NCBI GenBank assembly: GCA_003254905.1
Contig: QANU01076963.1
Location: 827,587-891,586 of the forward strand
DNA: 64,000 nucleotides
Reading direction: 5' to 3'
DNA from: Nissolia schottii
Lineage: Eukaryota; Streptophyta; Magnoliopsida; Fabales; Fabaceae
The position numbers were made by a program, and so were the translations under genes. Shown here in pieces: positions 51,034 through 64,000 of this stretch. How positions within the stretch are numbered: the stretch's first letter is position 1; each line of letters begins with the position of its first letter. The notes beneath the pieces are model-generated. The model did no database searches, was not told the DNA's origin, and saw nothing but the letters and a program-made list of their open reading frames with translations.

Positions 51034-53251
51034 TTACAGCCCAAATGGATTAGTTTCCCGAATGATCTTGAGTGAATTTTTTCCCCTTGAGAGAAATAAT
51101 AAAATAATTTACCAAAATTCATGACAGTTTTTTTTTCATAAGACTTTGGAGAAAAGTCATGGTGTCTCATTTGATTCTTTTAGTTGGCTACACAAAGCGA
51201 GACAGTGCTTAGTTGTTATTGTTATTCTTGAAAAAAGTCATGAGTTGTTAAATGAAATGAAATAATAGGATTATCAATAGTGAATAACATATCATGTTAT
51301 TTCATCAATGCTTGGTTAGTTTAAGCGTATTGATATTTACTCCCTTCAAACAACATTTTTAATTTGAGTCTAGTAAATAGAAACAACCTTGATATAGAAA
51401 TATTTACCTCAATGAGTCTACCTTGTTCGAGTAAATTTAGGAAGAAATTCCAATTTATGAAACTTTTATCCCATTTTTATTTTTAGTGGTCGATTGGTCT
51501 TATAGTATTTAGATATTGAGTCTATACAACATTTATGAATACAAGACAATCCTTTTCCCTAAAATTCACTTTTAAAGTTAAGTTACTTATTTATTTAATA
51601 TTATATCAAAATCTATCTTACGGTTGTGATTTGTATGCCTTCATAAAAGGGGCATCCAATACCAGGACTAGGTCAACTTCATGTCAACTAAGTCTGGCCG
51701 CGAAGCACTTGTCGACTAAGTTGATGCTTATTGGATGAAGTGATTTTCCTTTTTATTTTTTTGGGTGCATCAAGTGATTCTTCTTATTGGATGGTTCTAG
51801 ACTTCTAGCTAGAAATCGTTACCTTTTTTCTTCCCCGGCCGGCAGGACTCCTACGGCTTTTCTAACGTTTACGTTGCACCTTGAATTAGTGAACTACACT
51901 TTGGTTTCCACTAGACGAATATAACGTATAAATTATGATCTGACCATTCATTTGCTTACAATTTAAACTCCCTTTTGGTTGTTAATTAATTATCTAACGA
52001 ACGACTCGGTTACTTTGCCTTAATGTGAATACATGGATCAGATCTGAAACTATATTGTATCTTCTAATGTAAAAAAGAAAAGTGAAAGATTGGACTCAAA
52101 TGGGAGTTAGGTTGATTCAAGGCATAAGAAAATATTTACGCCTTAATTTGTACTTCAGTTTTCTCTATCTGTCATAGGTAGGCCGAACCGATAATAGAAT
52201 GGTAATTTTGTTTTTTCCAACTTGTAACTGATTTTGTTGTTGTCCTGCATTAGCTACCTTTTTGTTTCAGAGGTTTCGTGATCTCTCTGAGTCTCTCTGA
52301 ACACTTGAGACATGATTAAGCAAGATGTAACCGTTGAATTTTGGCTTAGTTTAATAGTTTTCCTCTCAGAACTGTCACACTATCCATATCTGATCTTCAA
52401 GAAACCTATTTAAATTTTTTTTTAAAAATAAATAAACATGTAAAACCATTAAATTATATCTACTCAACCACTTAAACTTTTAAAAAAGGTGATTCTTAAC
52501 TGTTCATTCTTATGTTATTAACATTTTTAATTTTTCAGTATGTCTTGTCAAAAATATTGGGTCTTGAGGATGTTTTAAACTTAATCTATGTGTTATGATA
52601 AAAGTCAAAGTCTTACATTGTTAGGAAATTTTTTTTTAAAATCCTTTATAAGTAAAAATACTTTAGCATTGAGTTAATAAAATGAACTTGGGCTTTGTTC
52701 ATAACACTTTTCGCCTAGCCTTGTCACGCGCTTGTTGGTCTAGTCGTTTTAGTCTTAAAGCCATCTCTTAACGATCACAATATGCAATTTTTAATATAAC
52801 ATTCTAACTTATTTCTTTCTTTTTTTATTTATTGATATTTAGTTTTAGGGTTTAGGGTTTGTTTTTCCTAATCAAAGTAATTACCTTTGGCCAAGTATTT
52901 ATTTAAGAATTATAATTTATGTCAGAAAATGTAATCACATAATGTGTGTTCCCGCTGGTTCATTGATGTCTCTTTCGCTTCAATTACACACCAATTAAGT
53001 CGGCCTTAGTCTAATGTTTAGCGATGGCAACTTGCCACGGACTTTACTAATTTGGCAATGTTTTTTGCTTTATCAATAGGCGGCACAAAATTTTGATATG
53101 GCATTCTCTTTTTCCTATAAGTTTATTTTACTGATGTGGAAATAAATGTCTTTGGCAAGGTGCGTCGGCAAAACTAGTAGCCATGTCAAAATTAGTCAAA
53201 GAGGGGCTTAATTGATTGTATTATCATTATTAAGTTGAAAACTAAACCAAT

Positions 53252-53316
53252 TATATAGATAGATATCCATAAAGCTCTTACCAAATATATAGATAGATAC
53301 CCATAAAGCTCTTAGG
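53252..53316. repeat. 34-base tandem repeat, two copies
   Basis: TATATAGATAGATA-C-CCATAAAGCTCTTA type unit at 53252 and 53286, differing at a few positions. Confidence 0.8.
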
Positions 53317-54251
53317 GCGATACATTGAACAGGAACCAAAGTACCCAATTAACCTTATTAGGGTGGGGACTACAGTCCTTATAGCAAGACGGGAGTTGCT
53401 GTTTGTCTGGTCGCCGCAAAACATGTATCTTGCAACATTTATGACCGAGTGTTGTGAAAGCTTCAGTGTGGTTAACCCCATAAAACGACAAATCAGGGTA
53501 CGCTACTTAGTTATCCAAACGCATATAATAATATAATGGAGGAAGGAACTTGCAAGTTGCACTTTCATGTCCAATTCATGCATCTTTAGTACTGGTGTCA
53601 AACCTTGGTGACGAACCAAAGAGAAACACAATAGAGGGCTTCCCTTATAAGAAATTTGTTTCGATTAGCTTTTAGATAGCGACATTAGGAGGATAATGCG
53701 CCATGATTTTATTCAGGTGAAATTAATTAATTTGAGAATTGTTATTATAATAATAGTACCATTAGCGGACAAAATGGACTGCCGACTGGAAAGCTCCTCC
53801 GTGGTTGGGCAGTGAGGTGGACCCCGCCTCCTTCATCAGCTAAATTCCCATCATTCTTTCTTTCTTTCTTAGTCTTACCATGATACATTTAGTTGGATCC
53901 CTCGTAATAATCCTTACAAATATAAGTAAAAAACACAAACAGATATTTTATCATTTTCTTGTGTGAGGGTCGATTGACAAATCTTTGTGTAAAAGTTTTG
54001 TGCTTCTTTCTTCTTTTTCTCTTTGATTGATTTTTTTTTAAACAAAAATGGAAAATATCTAAAGAAAAGAAATATATTCAAACTAATTGAACCCAGGTGA
54101 TATATTCACAACTCGCAAGTTGTTTGATAAATAAAGCAGAAGAAAAGGATATATGTGAGCCGTTGGGAGTGATACCTTTTGTTGGAACTCTCTATATAAT
54201 GCTGATGATGACCTAACATCCCACACACTTGCAATTCGTCGGATCATTATT

Positions 54252-54521
<270 letters not shown>

Positions 54522-56284
54522 AATTCAAATTAAATTATTAGTATTTGTTACCTCAAAGTAATTAACAAAAGAATACGACAATTTAAGTTTCCTATTGTCT
54601 ATCAATTTTGTTCTTGGTTATTGTACAAATCTCATTATTTATCAAGTGAATTATTCATAATTCCTCTTTTCAAACTCGTATCCTCACTTAAATTATCGGC
54701 AAAATTCATTTTTTATCCTTACTTTATTTGTTTCTCGTGGTGAACGGTGCATGAATTACGATAGACCAAAATCCACATAAAATAGTCTTTATCCAATCCT
54801 AAGTTCGAAATGCATCTCATAAATCTGAGATATCACTAACTCATTCTCACATACACGAGACTCAACTTAATACATTGGGTTCAAGACTCAACCCTACAAA
54901 ATAACTCAATTATGCTTACATAACTATTGAGAACATAGCCCCAGCCTTTATGAGGCACCATGAGCGCATTTAATCACATAATTGACTTCATATTAATCTC
55001 AGTTACGATTACAGAAGAACTCAATGGATATAACACAAACCATTTACTTACTATATATAGGCATGGAGTACATTTATGTTTAGATACGTTCTTTATCTAT
55101 TATCATTTCATATTTACTCATATACTAACTTAAGTTTTCGAGTGAACTTTGCAAGTATCACATCTGTTAAACAATTATATTGCTCACATCACCTTCATGC
55201 TCCATCATCCTATTAACTCTTGAATTTATTTTAAGGTCAGAGTTACGGATAATGTCTCAAAACAATTTCAATTGCTCGTAACAGCATCTAAATCATTCCG
55301 GTTGATAGTATACAAGAATTAATTCTCCAACCATCAAATATGAGAAATACCCAATGAACACAGTTTGTTAATTTATGTAATGTTTGCGACTTTGCTTTGA
55401 GCTAGGGAATTGCCCCAGTTAGCGGAACTAACAGTGTAAAGTATTAACTTTTTTGTGGAGGTCCATCCTCAAAGTAAAAGCTTTATACCCACTTGATTCG
55501 TACGCCGTTATTTCAATGGGCTCTTTCCGTCTTTTATAGCAGCTAATCTTAGCTATTAGTTAACTAGTTTTTCATAGCCTTCTCTACCGCAAATATTTTG
55601 GGCGACTCTAACTTCTTAGGCTGTACTTGCAGGATCTTCCGAACGTTCAATTTGAAATAATCTCATCAATATCCCAATCATGATGGACCCTATTAGAGAT
55701 CCTCACATGCCATTATATATATATACACACACAAGCACACACACGCAATGGTACTTGAACAACAATATATGCGTGCATATGAGTCCTTACATAATTATAG
55801 TACTTTACATGTGCATTCATATGTTATTATATTTTTATACGTTGTTCACTTTTATTGTTTAATTTTATTGTTCAAGTGACATTACCCTATATATATATAT
55901 ATATATATAGCAAACAAAAAAAATTCATATTTTATTTTAAGTTTATATATGAGTATAATCTTTATTCATGATGAAAGTTTTATCATTAATTTATATGTTA
56001 TTAATTAAATCACATGTTTTAGTTTTGAAAATTAAAAATATGCGTGCTTCTAAATATTCTTATTTTTTTTTGAAATGTTTACTTCATAAACTTTAATTCT
56101 CAAAATGCTGTTTCAAATCATGAAATAACTTCTCAAAATTAAGTAGGCTCTTGTGGGAATTCGAAAACTAAGGTGAAGTGAGCCCTTTTATAACTCTACA
56201 TGCATCAAAGCACTCACTTGTCCTTGTCCATGCCATATAGGTAAAGGGGAAAAAAAGTAATCAGAATTTGTTAATAAAAAGTGG

Positions 56285-56321
<37 letters not shown>

Positions 56322-58580
56322 GAAATAATATACGTCACTTATTCGTAGGCTAAATTTAAGTGTTTAATTATTATGCACGGACAATGTCATCTAATCAAAT
56401 TTTGTTATACAAGTAAAAATAAACGACTCTCTCATACATTACTTAAAAATTTATATAGATAAAATGATTTAATTCGACGAAACTGTCTCTAAGTACATAA
56501 TAATTAAACTCTAAATTTAATTGATTATTATTTTATACTCCTTCTCTGTTACTTTCATTTTTTTTATATATATTCAGAAATTAATGTATTTAAACATAAT
56601 TGTACTTAAATGTATTAATTTTTTAAATAGATTTAAAAAATAAAAATGATAAATAAAATGGATAAGGGAGTATTCATTTTCCAACATTACTAGATAAGAA
56701 ATAATCAATGATAGTATCTCCTTTGAAAATATAAAATTTTAAGAAACGAATAATATCATGTGATTTGTTAGTAATATTAAATAGATAAATTCAAGATAAC
56801 TCAGCCACTCAGTTTATACTAATTCGCAAGCCAATATTAAACAATCATCAAACTCTTGCAATTAATGGCAGCTTGTCTACGATACAAATGAGTTTATTTT
56901 TAATTGCGTGGACGGAAAGCCATCCTTAAATTCGCACGCCATCCACCCGTCCATTGGCACCGACTTCTCCCTCCCTTTTGATTTCTTCCACTTGTCTATT
57001 ATGCGCCCACCAACAATTATGTAATAACCCCAATTGCCATTCCGACAAACCCTAAACAAATTTGGTAATATTGCTAATCACTTTTTTTCTATACGTTGAT
57101 GTTGCTCTCCTTTTTTCTATAACAGAATATCTAAATGTGTTTAATTATTATGCATGATTAGTATAAAAAACTTATACCATCATTTTTAATCATGTGTTGT
57201 TATAGATAAAAATTAAACTGATGCAAGATTTAATTTTAGTTTATGTGATAGTGTAGGATTTGACGTCAATATGTGATTTTACGCGATCTTCTAATTAGTA
57301 TTTAAGATTCGTGAACTATAAGGTTAAATACTTGTGTGAAATTAGTATATGCTGGCAATGTATAATAATTAAATTAAATTACATATAATTAAAAAGTAAT
57401 AGTTAATTTTCAATATTTGTATTGGTTTAATTATTTTTATGACAATATTTAAATATTCTCATAATCTTAATTTTTTTCCTCATTTTATTCAATCAATAAA
57501 AATATATTTAGAAATAAATGATAAAGGCAAAAATAATCATTATATATATTTAAAAATAAATCAATCAAATAAATTAATTAAAATACTAAATGACACGGAT
57601 GTAAGCAAAATAAGAGGGATTTGAGCAAGAACTAGAGTCGGCCACAATGTAGTTCTAACTTTTCATTGTTAAGTATCTTTTTTTGGTGATGTTATTATTA
57701 AGTATCTATAACTTGATACAATGTAAGGAGTTGTCATAAGGATACAAGTTTGAAGGAAATATAATTTTCTATTTTTAACTTTGACCCATGACAATCACCC
57801 ATGACACAAATCAAGTCATTTACATTGATCAGATTGATCAAGTTTGAAGTTATTGGAAAAATATTTAAAAACCAAACGAAAGGCTGATACCCATCTTATA
57901 TTGTGAAATCAAATCTTAGTTGATAAATACAACGTTGTAATGATATAAATATTAAATAATCTCTTTATTATATAATAGTAATAATTATTATTTTCTTCGA
58001 TGTATTGTCAACCGGCTTAAATCCGGTGTGGGCAAGTAATTACAAAAATGTAGCACCTATTAAGACTTAACAACGTTCTGCCTCATAAAATTTACAATTC
58101 TTAATTATTAAAAGGTTATAATCAAATATTGAATTCATAAAATATTGAATACTCTTTTTATAATTTCATGAGAATAAAAATTATCAAAAATTTATAATCA
58201 AATATATATATATAACTATTGTTTGTGTCAATCGTGAAGGAATGATCCCCCTCTCCCTTCTCCTCTCTTTTTCCAAGCAAAATAGGAAAACGCTATTCAA
58301 AATATTTTCTTTGACAATAGAAGCAGGAAGGATGGGAGGAAATTTGTAATTTGGCAAAACAGAAAACGAAACGTAGATGACCGTATGGCGTATAGCATAT
58401 TTTCGTTTTCTTTTTTCACATTTTATTATAGATAGTATATAGTAGAGAGAGAGAGAGAGAGAGGCGTATGTATATGGGGTTGTTCCTTACAGATTTGGCG
58501 GTCATATAATCGCCCACAAAATGCTACGTGGGCCGTATGATCTACGAACAAAATGGCCCCATTCCCTCGTGATGGATTGT

Positions 58581-58586
58581 GTCGGC
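58581..58586 (-). promoter_or_regulatory. DRE/CRT core upstream of ERF gene
   Basis: GTCGGC on the plus strand is GCCGAC on the minus strand, the core bound by DREB proteins. It lies about 420 bases upstream of a DREB-type gene, which would allow auto- or cross-regulation. A single 6-base match can occur by chance. Confidence 0.25.
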
Positions 58587-58697
58587 CATCTTTGGATTTA
58601 TCTTTAAGATAGCTCAACGTGGCGGCCGTACGACACGACAGACTAGCAGCCAAGTGGGAAGGAAACTCTTCACCCCCCCTCCCTCTAGTATATAGTA

Positions 58698-58728
<31 letters not shown>

Positions 58729-59005
58729 GAAACGAATACAACAGCAACATGGTTTGGGCGGAAGGTTTTTCCAGGGTATGAACCGAATCTCCGAGAGAGC
58801 TTTTTACCCTTGCACTTCGCAACCGCTCAATTATTATATAGATATATATATATATACACACACATATATATTATTTCATTTATTTATTACAAGAAAGATG
58901 CGAAACATAAACTATCTCCCTCGTTTAACTTAGTTGAGTCAGAATAGTTATTGTCGCGGTGCGAGAGGGAGGGGGAGAGAGAGGGGTAGAACTCGTCAAT
59001 CAGTG

Positions 59006-59536
59006 ATGGAAGAAGAAAGAGACTGCTGCTCCACCAATTCGACAACCACGAGAATCAGCAGCAGCAGCAGCAGCAACAGCAACTGCAACAGCCCCAGCCC
59101 CTCGGAGAAGCGCAAGCAGCAGCAGAACCAAGAGAAGCCGTACAGAGGAATAAGGATGAGGAAGTGGGGGAAATGGGTGGCCGAGATTCGGGAACCCAAC
59201 AAGAGGTCCAGGATATGGCTGGGGTCGTACACGACCCCAATCGCCGCCGCACGCGCCTACGACACCGCCGTGTTCTACCTGAGGGGCCCATCCGCCCGCC
59301 TCAACTTCCCGGAGCTCTTGTTCCAAGACCACCACCACCACCACCACCAGCAAGAGGAGGTAGGGGACTTGTCCGCCGATTCCATACGGAAGAGGGCCAC
59401 CCAAGTCGGCGCCAGGGTGGACGCCGCCCTTCAAGCCACCTCTTCCCCCTCCGCTTCCAGCCAAATCACCTCCGAGAAGCCCGATTTGAACGAGTTCCCC
59501 AAACCAGAAGATAATTCCCTTAACCTTCAAGATTGA
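59006..59536 (+). CDS. DREB-type AP2/ERF transcriptional repressor with EAR motif
   Basis: Intronless, 176 residues. A single AP2 domain at about 46-103 ([20 protein letters not shown], then RIWLGSY and [20 protein letters not shown]). Val in KWV and Glu in REP match the DREB-type positions 14 and 19, so binding to GCCGAC-type DRE sites is expected. The C-terminus has DLNEFP at 160-165, a DLNxxP EAR repression motif. This combination fits ERF group II (DREB A-5, DEAR/ERF008-012-like), known as stress-related repressors. Low-complexity Ser/Asn/Gln flanks and a six-His run at 109-114 are visible. Start: the in-frame codons upstream to 58934 include no ATG, so 59006 is the first ATG. Nuclear. 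Which paralogue is not determined. Confidence 0.93.
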   Translation: MEEERDCCSTNSTTTRISSSSSSNSNCNSPSPSEKRKQQQNQEKPYRGIRMRKWGKWVAEIREPNKRSRIWLGSYTTPIAAARAYDTAVFYLRGPSARLNFPELLFQDHHHHHHQQEEVGDLSADSIRKRATQVGARVDAALQATSSPSASSQITSEKPDLNEFPKPEDNSLNLQD

Positions 59537-61360
59537 TCATTAATTTATATATATATTTATATATATGAGATCTTACTATATATCGACCAACCCAATCATG
59601 CGGGGGTGGGGTGGGGCTTGCAACGGCGCCCCCCTTCGCTTTAATCTCTTCTTTATTTCTTGTTTTAATGTTTGATTTTCTGCTGAATATCTTTTTTATA
59701 TTTCTCATATGATTAGAGTAAATATTTTTTCTTCCAGTTAATTTTATTACAAGAGTTTCTTATATGAGCGAAAAAAGATGAAAAGAAAATAGGTCTCTCA
59801 TATATACTATACTAGTAGCTGTTATTGAACATATATGGTTTTTTTAAAAAAATTCTCAGGTCAGGTGTGTGTTGTGATTTGTAACGTGTGTATATGGCGG
59901 TGGCCGCCAAATTAAACCTCCATGGGCCGGTGGGTCCGCCGGCTGAACCTAGATTAATATGGAAATCAAGTTAGTTAATCATGTTTTATTGTTGCAGATC
60001 ATGTATGAGATTTTAGATCTTGTTCTGAATTTTGGTATCTCCATATCTTTAAGGAAAAAAAAAAAAAAATCTTGTATAAGATATAACCTCTCAAGGTTCT
60101 CTTTGCTGCTCAATCTTGTGTTTATGAGCTTCTCTCTTATGTTATGTCGATATATGATTGGTCAAAAATTATATGACGAAATTGTAATTAGTAATCAGGG
60201 TGGAAAGTGGGGAAAGAGGCCAAGGAAGGATGAAGGGATAAAGATAGGAACATCAGTGGCCCAACAAGACCGCATTAATAAATAATATATATATATATAA
60301 AAACTAACAATGCACTAATGTTTCAGTCAGTCGCCGAATAGTAGAAACAAGTGGATAAGGGGATAAGGAAGAACTGATGAGCACCAAAAGAAGATGCAGT
60401 TGCTCATGGCAACCTTTCACACAATACACAAAAGAATTAGATATTTTAAAAAAATAATAATTGGAAAGAACAGAACAAACAAGAGAGGCGGAGAATAGCT
60501 GAGAGCTCGATCTCAAGGAGAGGTTGTCACTTGTCACGGTCATAGGAAAGTTGGAGCATGCGATTATTTATCGAAGTTTGATCTAATTAAATTTGAAGGA
60601 TAATACTTCATGCTAGCCCTATATTTTGATTCTCTCTTTTATGGATTTGGAAATATTACTTCCATCTTTTATATTTTTCTTCCCTCTTAGATGAAAACAG
60701 GAAGAAATACAAACTCACTCGAGATGAAACAGAAGCAGAACAAATAAGCTCATTTTGGTATTATTTTTTGACAAATGCATGTTAAATGTTTCTAAGGTGG
60801 CATGTGAATGAACTGTCCTCACCGCTGCTACAAAATCATGCTACTTGTCAAAGCCTAGAATGTTATCTTCAAACTTGGGTTAGGCGGCGTCCTATGTGGC
60901 TCTGTGCCATTGCTTTCCAATCATTGATTGAAGGATTCCACTGGGTCAAACTTCAAAGTCCAAAATGAATAGCAAATATCTCGTGTTTTCTACTCCCTTT
61001 CATAAACTTATTAAATGGATATGATAGGAGACCTCTAAAAAAATGGTTATACAGGAGAGCCTAACCAAAAAAAAAACTTCTAAATTGGTTGCATTTAAGG
61101 ATTTTTTTAGGAGTTAGTGGTTGATATTATCGCATATTCTATTTGTTTTAAAATAAAAATTATAGAAAAAAATTTTAGTTGGCTCAAATGAGCCACTTAT
61201 CAATAAAAAAAAAGTGTGGCTAACTAGGTTACTTATTAAATATTCAATAAAAAAATTTAATGTAAAGATAAAATTTTGACATTTCAATACATTGAATGTA
61301 ATTAAAAATTGTAAACTTTTCTATTATTAAATGTTTAACTAGCTTTTTCAAAAAATTATT

Positions 61361-62268
61361 ATCCTTATTAATGTAAAATGTAAATTATACTGATATCCCA
61401 TAAGTTTCAGTGAATCTATATTGACAGTCTCTTTATTTGGGTAAACAACAACTCCTTTGATGAACAATGGTCTTCCTTAATAATAATAAAGATAAATATC
61501 ATTTGTTATTAAAGTTTTTTTTTTTATATTATGCCCCATAATTTTACGCTTATCACACTACACAACTCTCATTTAGCCCTCTATTACGTAACTTCGCTAG
61601 CCCATTTAGTCATCTCTTGCGCGTAAGAGATTGATAAGGAGACTGAAGTTTGTCAAACCTGTAAATATGGACATATATAATAAAATAAAATATTTTAATA
61701 ACAAATGTGATATAACTATGTTATCATTAAGCCAGATCGATGTTTATTGGAAAACGTGAGTGTATTTCACCCAAATAAAGGTGTTGTGGGTGTAAATTTA
61801 TTGAGTTTTAAGAGAGGTTAATGTAATTTACTTTAATATAAATTGATATCCTTATTACTATAAAGCATAAATTACACTAGCATCTAGTAAGATTGAATGA
61901 AATTATATTGGTTGTATTTTTATTCTGATAAAATATGAATAATTATCTTCCTTAATAAAACAAATATAGATATTGTTTGTTTTTAAGGTGTTTTTATTAT
62001 TTATAGTATGTCTTATATTTTTACATTCATCATATTTTATAGCTCCCATCTAATCCTCTCTTATGTGTAAGAGAAACTTATAAAGGAGACTATGAAGTCT
62101 GTTAAACGTGTAAGTGTAAATAAAGGACATATAATAAAAAAATATCTTAATAACAAATGACATCTAATTTTGTTATTATTAGGCAATTGATGTCAATGTT
62201 TATGGGGAGATGCGAGTGTAATTCACCAAAATAAAGGTGTCGTAAGTAATTTTATTGAACTTTTTAAG
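61361..62268. repeat. Diverged tandem duplication, unit about 487 bases
   Basis: Unit 1 about 61361-61815, unit 2 about 61848-62268. Landmarks in the same order in both: ATCCTTATTA, TCTTCCTTAATAA, AAGGAGACT, GACATATAATAAAA-type, AATAAAGGTGT, TTTATTGA. Identity looks well below 80%. No coding potential. Confidence 0.65.
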
Positions 62269-62463
62269 TAGCATTTGGTAAGCATTGCAAGACAAAAAAT
62301 ACAAAGACGTAGGGACAATAGAGACGTGTCTTATACGTCTCTCCATTTTGAAGGTACATAAATTAACTTAAAAATTGTTCACAAATATGCCTTTTCTATA
62401 CCTTCTTTTTTTATGTATAAAAATTAATTAAAAATTATTTTAAAATAAAGATAATTTTAAGTT

Positions 62464-62495
<32 letters not shown>

Positions 62496-62562
62496 CACAA
62501 ATATGTTTCTATCTCATTATCTTTATATTTGTTTTTTGTCTCAAAATATTTTCCAAATGCTA
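62269..62562. mobile_element. Candidate hAT-like MITE
   Basis: TAGCATTTGG (62269) and CCAAATGCTA (ending 62562) are perfectly inverted, and the similarity continues inward around AAGACAAAAAA/TTTTTTGTCTC. No clear 8-base target duplication, and a TA-repeat with T run lies inside. Confidence 0.5.
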
Positions 62563-64000
62563 TGTAAGGAGGCTACTCTAACTTACCTTAACATAGAAGG
62601 TAGCGAAGGAACCCAAAAATAAAATAATAAGATAAGGTCAGAAAAAGTGGCAAAAGATATCCCATAAAACTTTTCGGCCTGTGTTTATCCCATAGTTTAG
62701 TCCATTAATGTAAAAAGGAACATAGCAGCTATTGTGTTAAGATTCAAATTATATCTTCTCAGTTATTCAAAAGATCTGTCTTTAGTTTTGAAAGAATAGC
62801 CGACAACGAAGATAAACCTACGGTATAGTAATTATTTTTTACACAACCCGGGGTATATTAGTGTGAGTCTCCGTACTAATCACTCCACTGCTTATAATCA
62901 CCTTTAAGAATAAGATAATTAACTCAAAAATTTAAAGTTGTTTCGTATTCCTATGATATAATAATGGCAGTGGCACTACAAGATCCAATACTAACAAAAC
63001 AAAAAAATTATGCCAAGAAAGTGCAAATGCAACTGAAGAATTTAATTTTCACCCGAGTTCACCATTTTTTTCACGTTATCAAAAACTAATATTTTCACTA
63101 GTGCATAATTGTTAACTTCGTATAATATAAGCCTTTAAGTGAAAAGTTGTTATATAACATAACATCACTTTATTAAAAACATAACATGTGGTAATTGAAG
63201 CACATAATCTAGCAGTTACTTTTGCAATAATTTACAAAAAAAAAGCCTAATTCTAGTCATAGGGCAAATGGTGAATGTAATGAAAAAAGTGTTTTTTTAT
63301 CAAATAAAATGAATTGAAAAAATAATTGAGTCAGTTTGCCTCAAAATTAAACTCTATCTATCTTATATATAAGTATGGAATCAAATATAAAAATCATTAA
63401 ATTAGAATTTCTAATTTGCCTAATGAGTATATTAAAATTTCCCTTGATAACAACAATAATAACGTATTGCCACCAACCCTCAGCCCAATAATAATAGTCC
63501 GTTCTATAAAGCAAACTTCAGTCCTAGACTTCGACAGGTGAGGATCACATTGTTCACTTCCTGACCCCATTATATACAAGTGTCCATTTTGCTGACCCAA
63601 ATGATAGAAATAAAAAATAAAAAAGCAAGATAAAGGCACTAAACATATTTTATTTCTTGTCGTTCTTAAAAGCTTGTCAGTTAGCACGAACAGATTCATC
63701 TTTAGCCCAGTAAAAGTTTTTGGGTTTTGAATGTAAACGGATACATTTTTGTATGTTTTGTAGGGCCTAAATACTTCTAATATGTTCTGGAAAAAAAATT
63801 GATGGAGCATCCAGCCCATCTATTCTCAATTAATAATATCCTAGGTACTCAGGCAGTATTCTTTTTTTTTTCAAAAAAATAAATACAAAGAATACTTTTT
63901 TTTTTATTAATTTGTTTTCATTAGAAAAAATATGGGTTCTACTAGTTTTATTTATGATATCCTCAAATGTTTATGAGTTTGGTTAACTTTTTTAAAGTGT

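Larger units (their letters stand above)
59537..64000. other. Intergenic right flank
   Basis: The 3' flank of the ERF gene, then AT-rich DNA with a diverged 487-base-period duplication and a candidate MITE. A 140-codon minus-strand frame at 63397-63819 shows no known domain and is not called. The window ends in unrecognised AT-rich sequence. Confidence 0.55.

Noticed and set aside
52844..52860. TTTAGGG telomere-like repeats
   Set aside because: Only about two units; common as a telo-box motif and not an interstitial telomere.
53278..53481. 67-codon minus-strand frame in moderately complex DNA
   Set aside because: Considered as organellar insertion, but no organellar gene sequence recognised.
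58934..59005. N-terminal extension of the ERF protein
   Set aside because: The frame is open but starts with TTG at 58934; the first ATG is at 59006 and homologous proteins have short N-termini.
59000..59530. Long minus-strand frames over the ERF gene
   Set aside because: Shadow frames caused by GC-rich codon use in the ERF coding region; low complexity.
63397..63819. 140-codon minus-strand frame
   Set aside because: No recognisable domain, AT-rich composition and no homology I can recall; could be chance.

Overview
The window is plant nuclear DNA: AT-rich, intron-rich genes with GT-AG junctions, long intergenic spacers, and several plant transposon families (MULE, hAT, Ty1/copia). Protein similarity recalled from known families points to a eudicot, probably a legume such as Glycine. 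The species call is an inference. Two single-N positions (15034, 15675) show that this is a scaffolded draft assembly.

Four chromosomal genes are supported. (1) The 5' half of a KIN-4A/FRA1-type kinesin on the minus strand (1-5789), 15 exons and 616 codons, running off the left edge at a splice acceptor. (2) A 12-exon copy of the serine palmitoyltransferase subunit LCB1 on the plus strand (23247-27455), broken by a one-base deletion in exon 9. (3) A two-exon, membrane-anchored SPRY-domain protein on the minus strand (29459-31534). (4) An intronless DREB-type AP2/ERF repressor with a C-terminal EAR motif on the plus strand (59006-59536). They have no obvious shared pathway.

Mobile DNA fills much of the rest. 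From 9910 to 18511 lies an old autonomous-type Mutator-like element. A plant-mobile-domain (PMD) pseudogene on the plus strand and a MURA transposase pseudogene on the minus strand face each other, with stop codons 97 bases apart. It carries a nested solo LTR (12330-13002, TSD TGAAG) and a nested inverted-terminus element (14504-15820) whose middle is an N-flanked, almost exact copy of another part of the MULE, probably an assembly error. At 32893-34257 is a non-autonomous MULE with about 400-base terminal inverted repeats, a perfect 9-base TSD and exon-like filler (a candidate Pack-MULE). A 245-base hAT MITE with a perfect 8-base TSD lies at 35610-35854. Two decayed copia elements, both minus strand, lie 117 bases apart at 40259-44395 and 44513-51033, each with 5-base TSDs and a tRNA-iMet-type primer binding site.

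The intervals 5.8-9.9, 18.5-23.2, 34.3-40.2, 51.0-59.0 and 59.5-64 kb hold no gene I can recognise. They contain microsatellites (including a 244-base CT tract at 54254), minisatellites, candidate MITEs and a diverged 487-base-period duplication. I found no tRNA, rRNA or CRISPR array, and no clearly new biological system. The points most worth a second look are the two-gene PMD/MURA MULE, the broken LCB1 copy and the candidate Pack-MULE.
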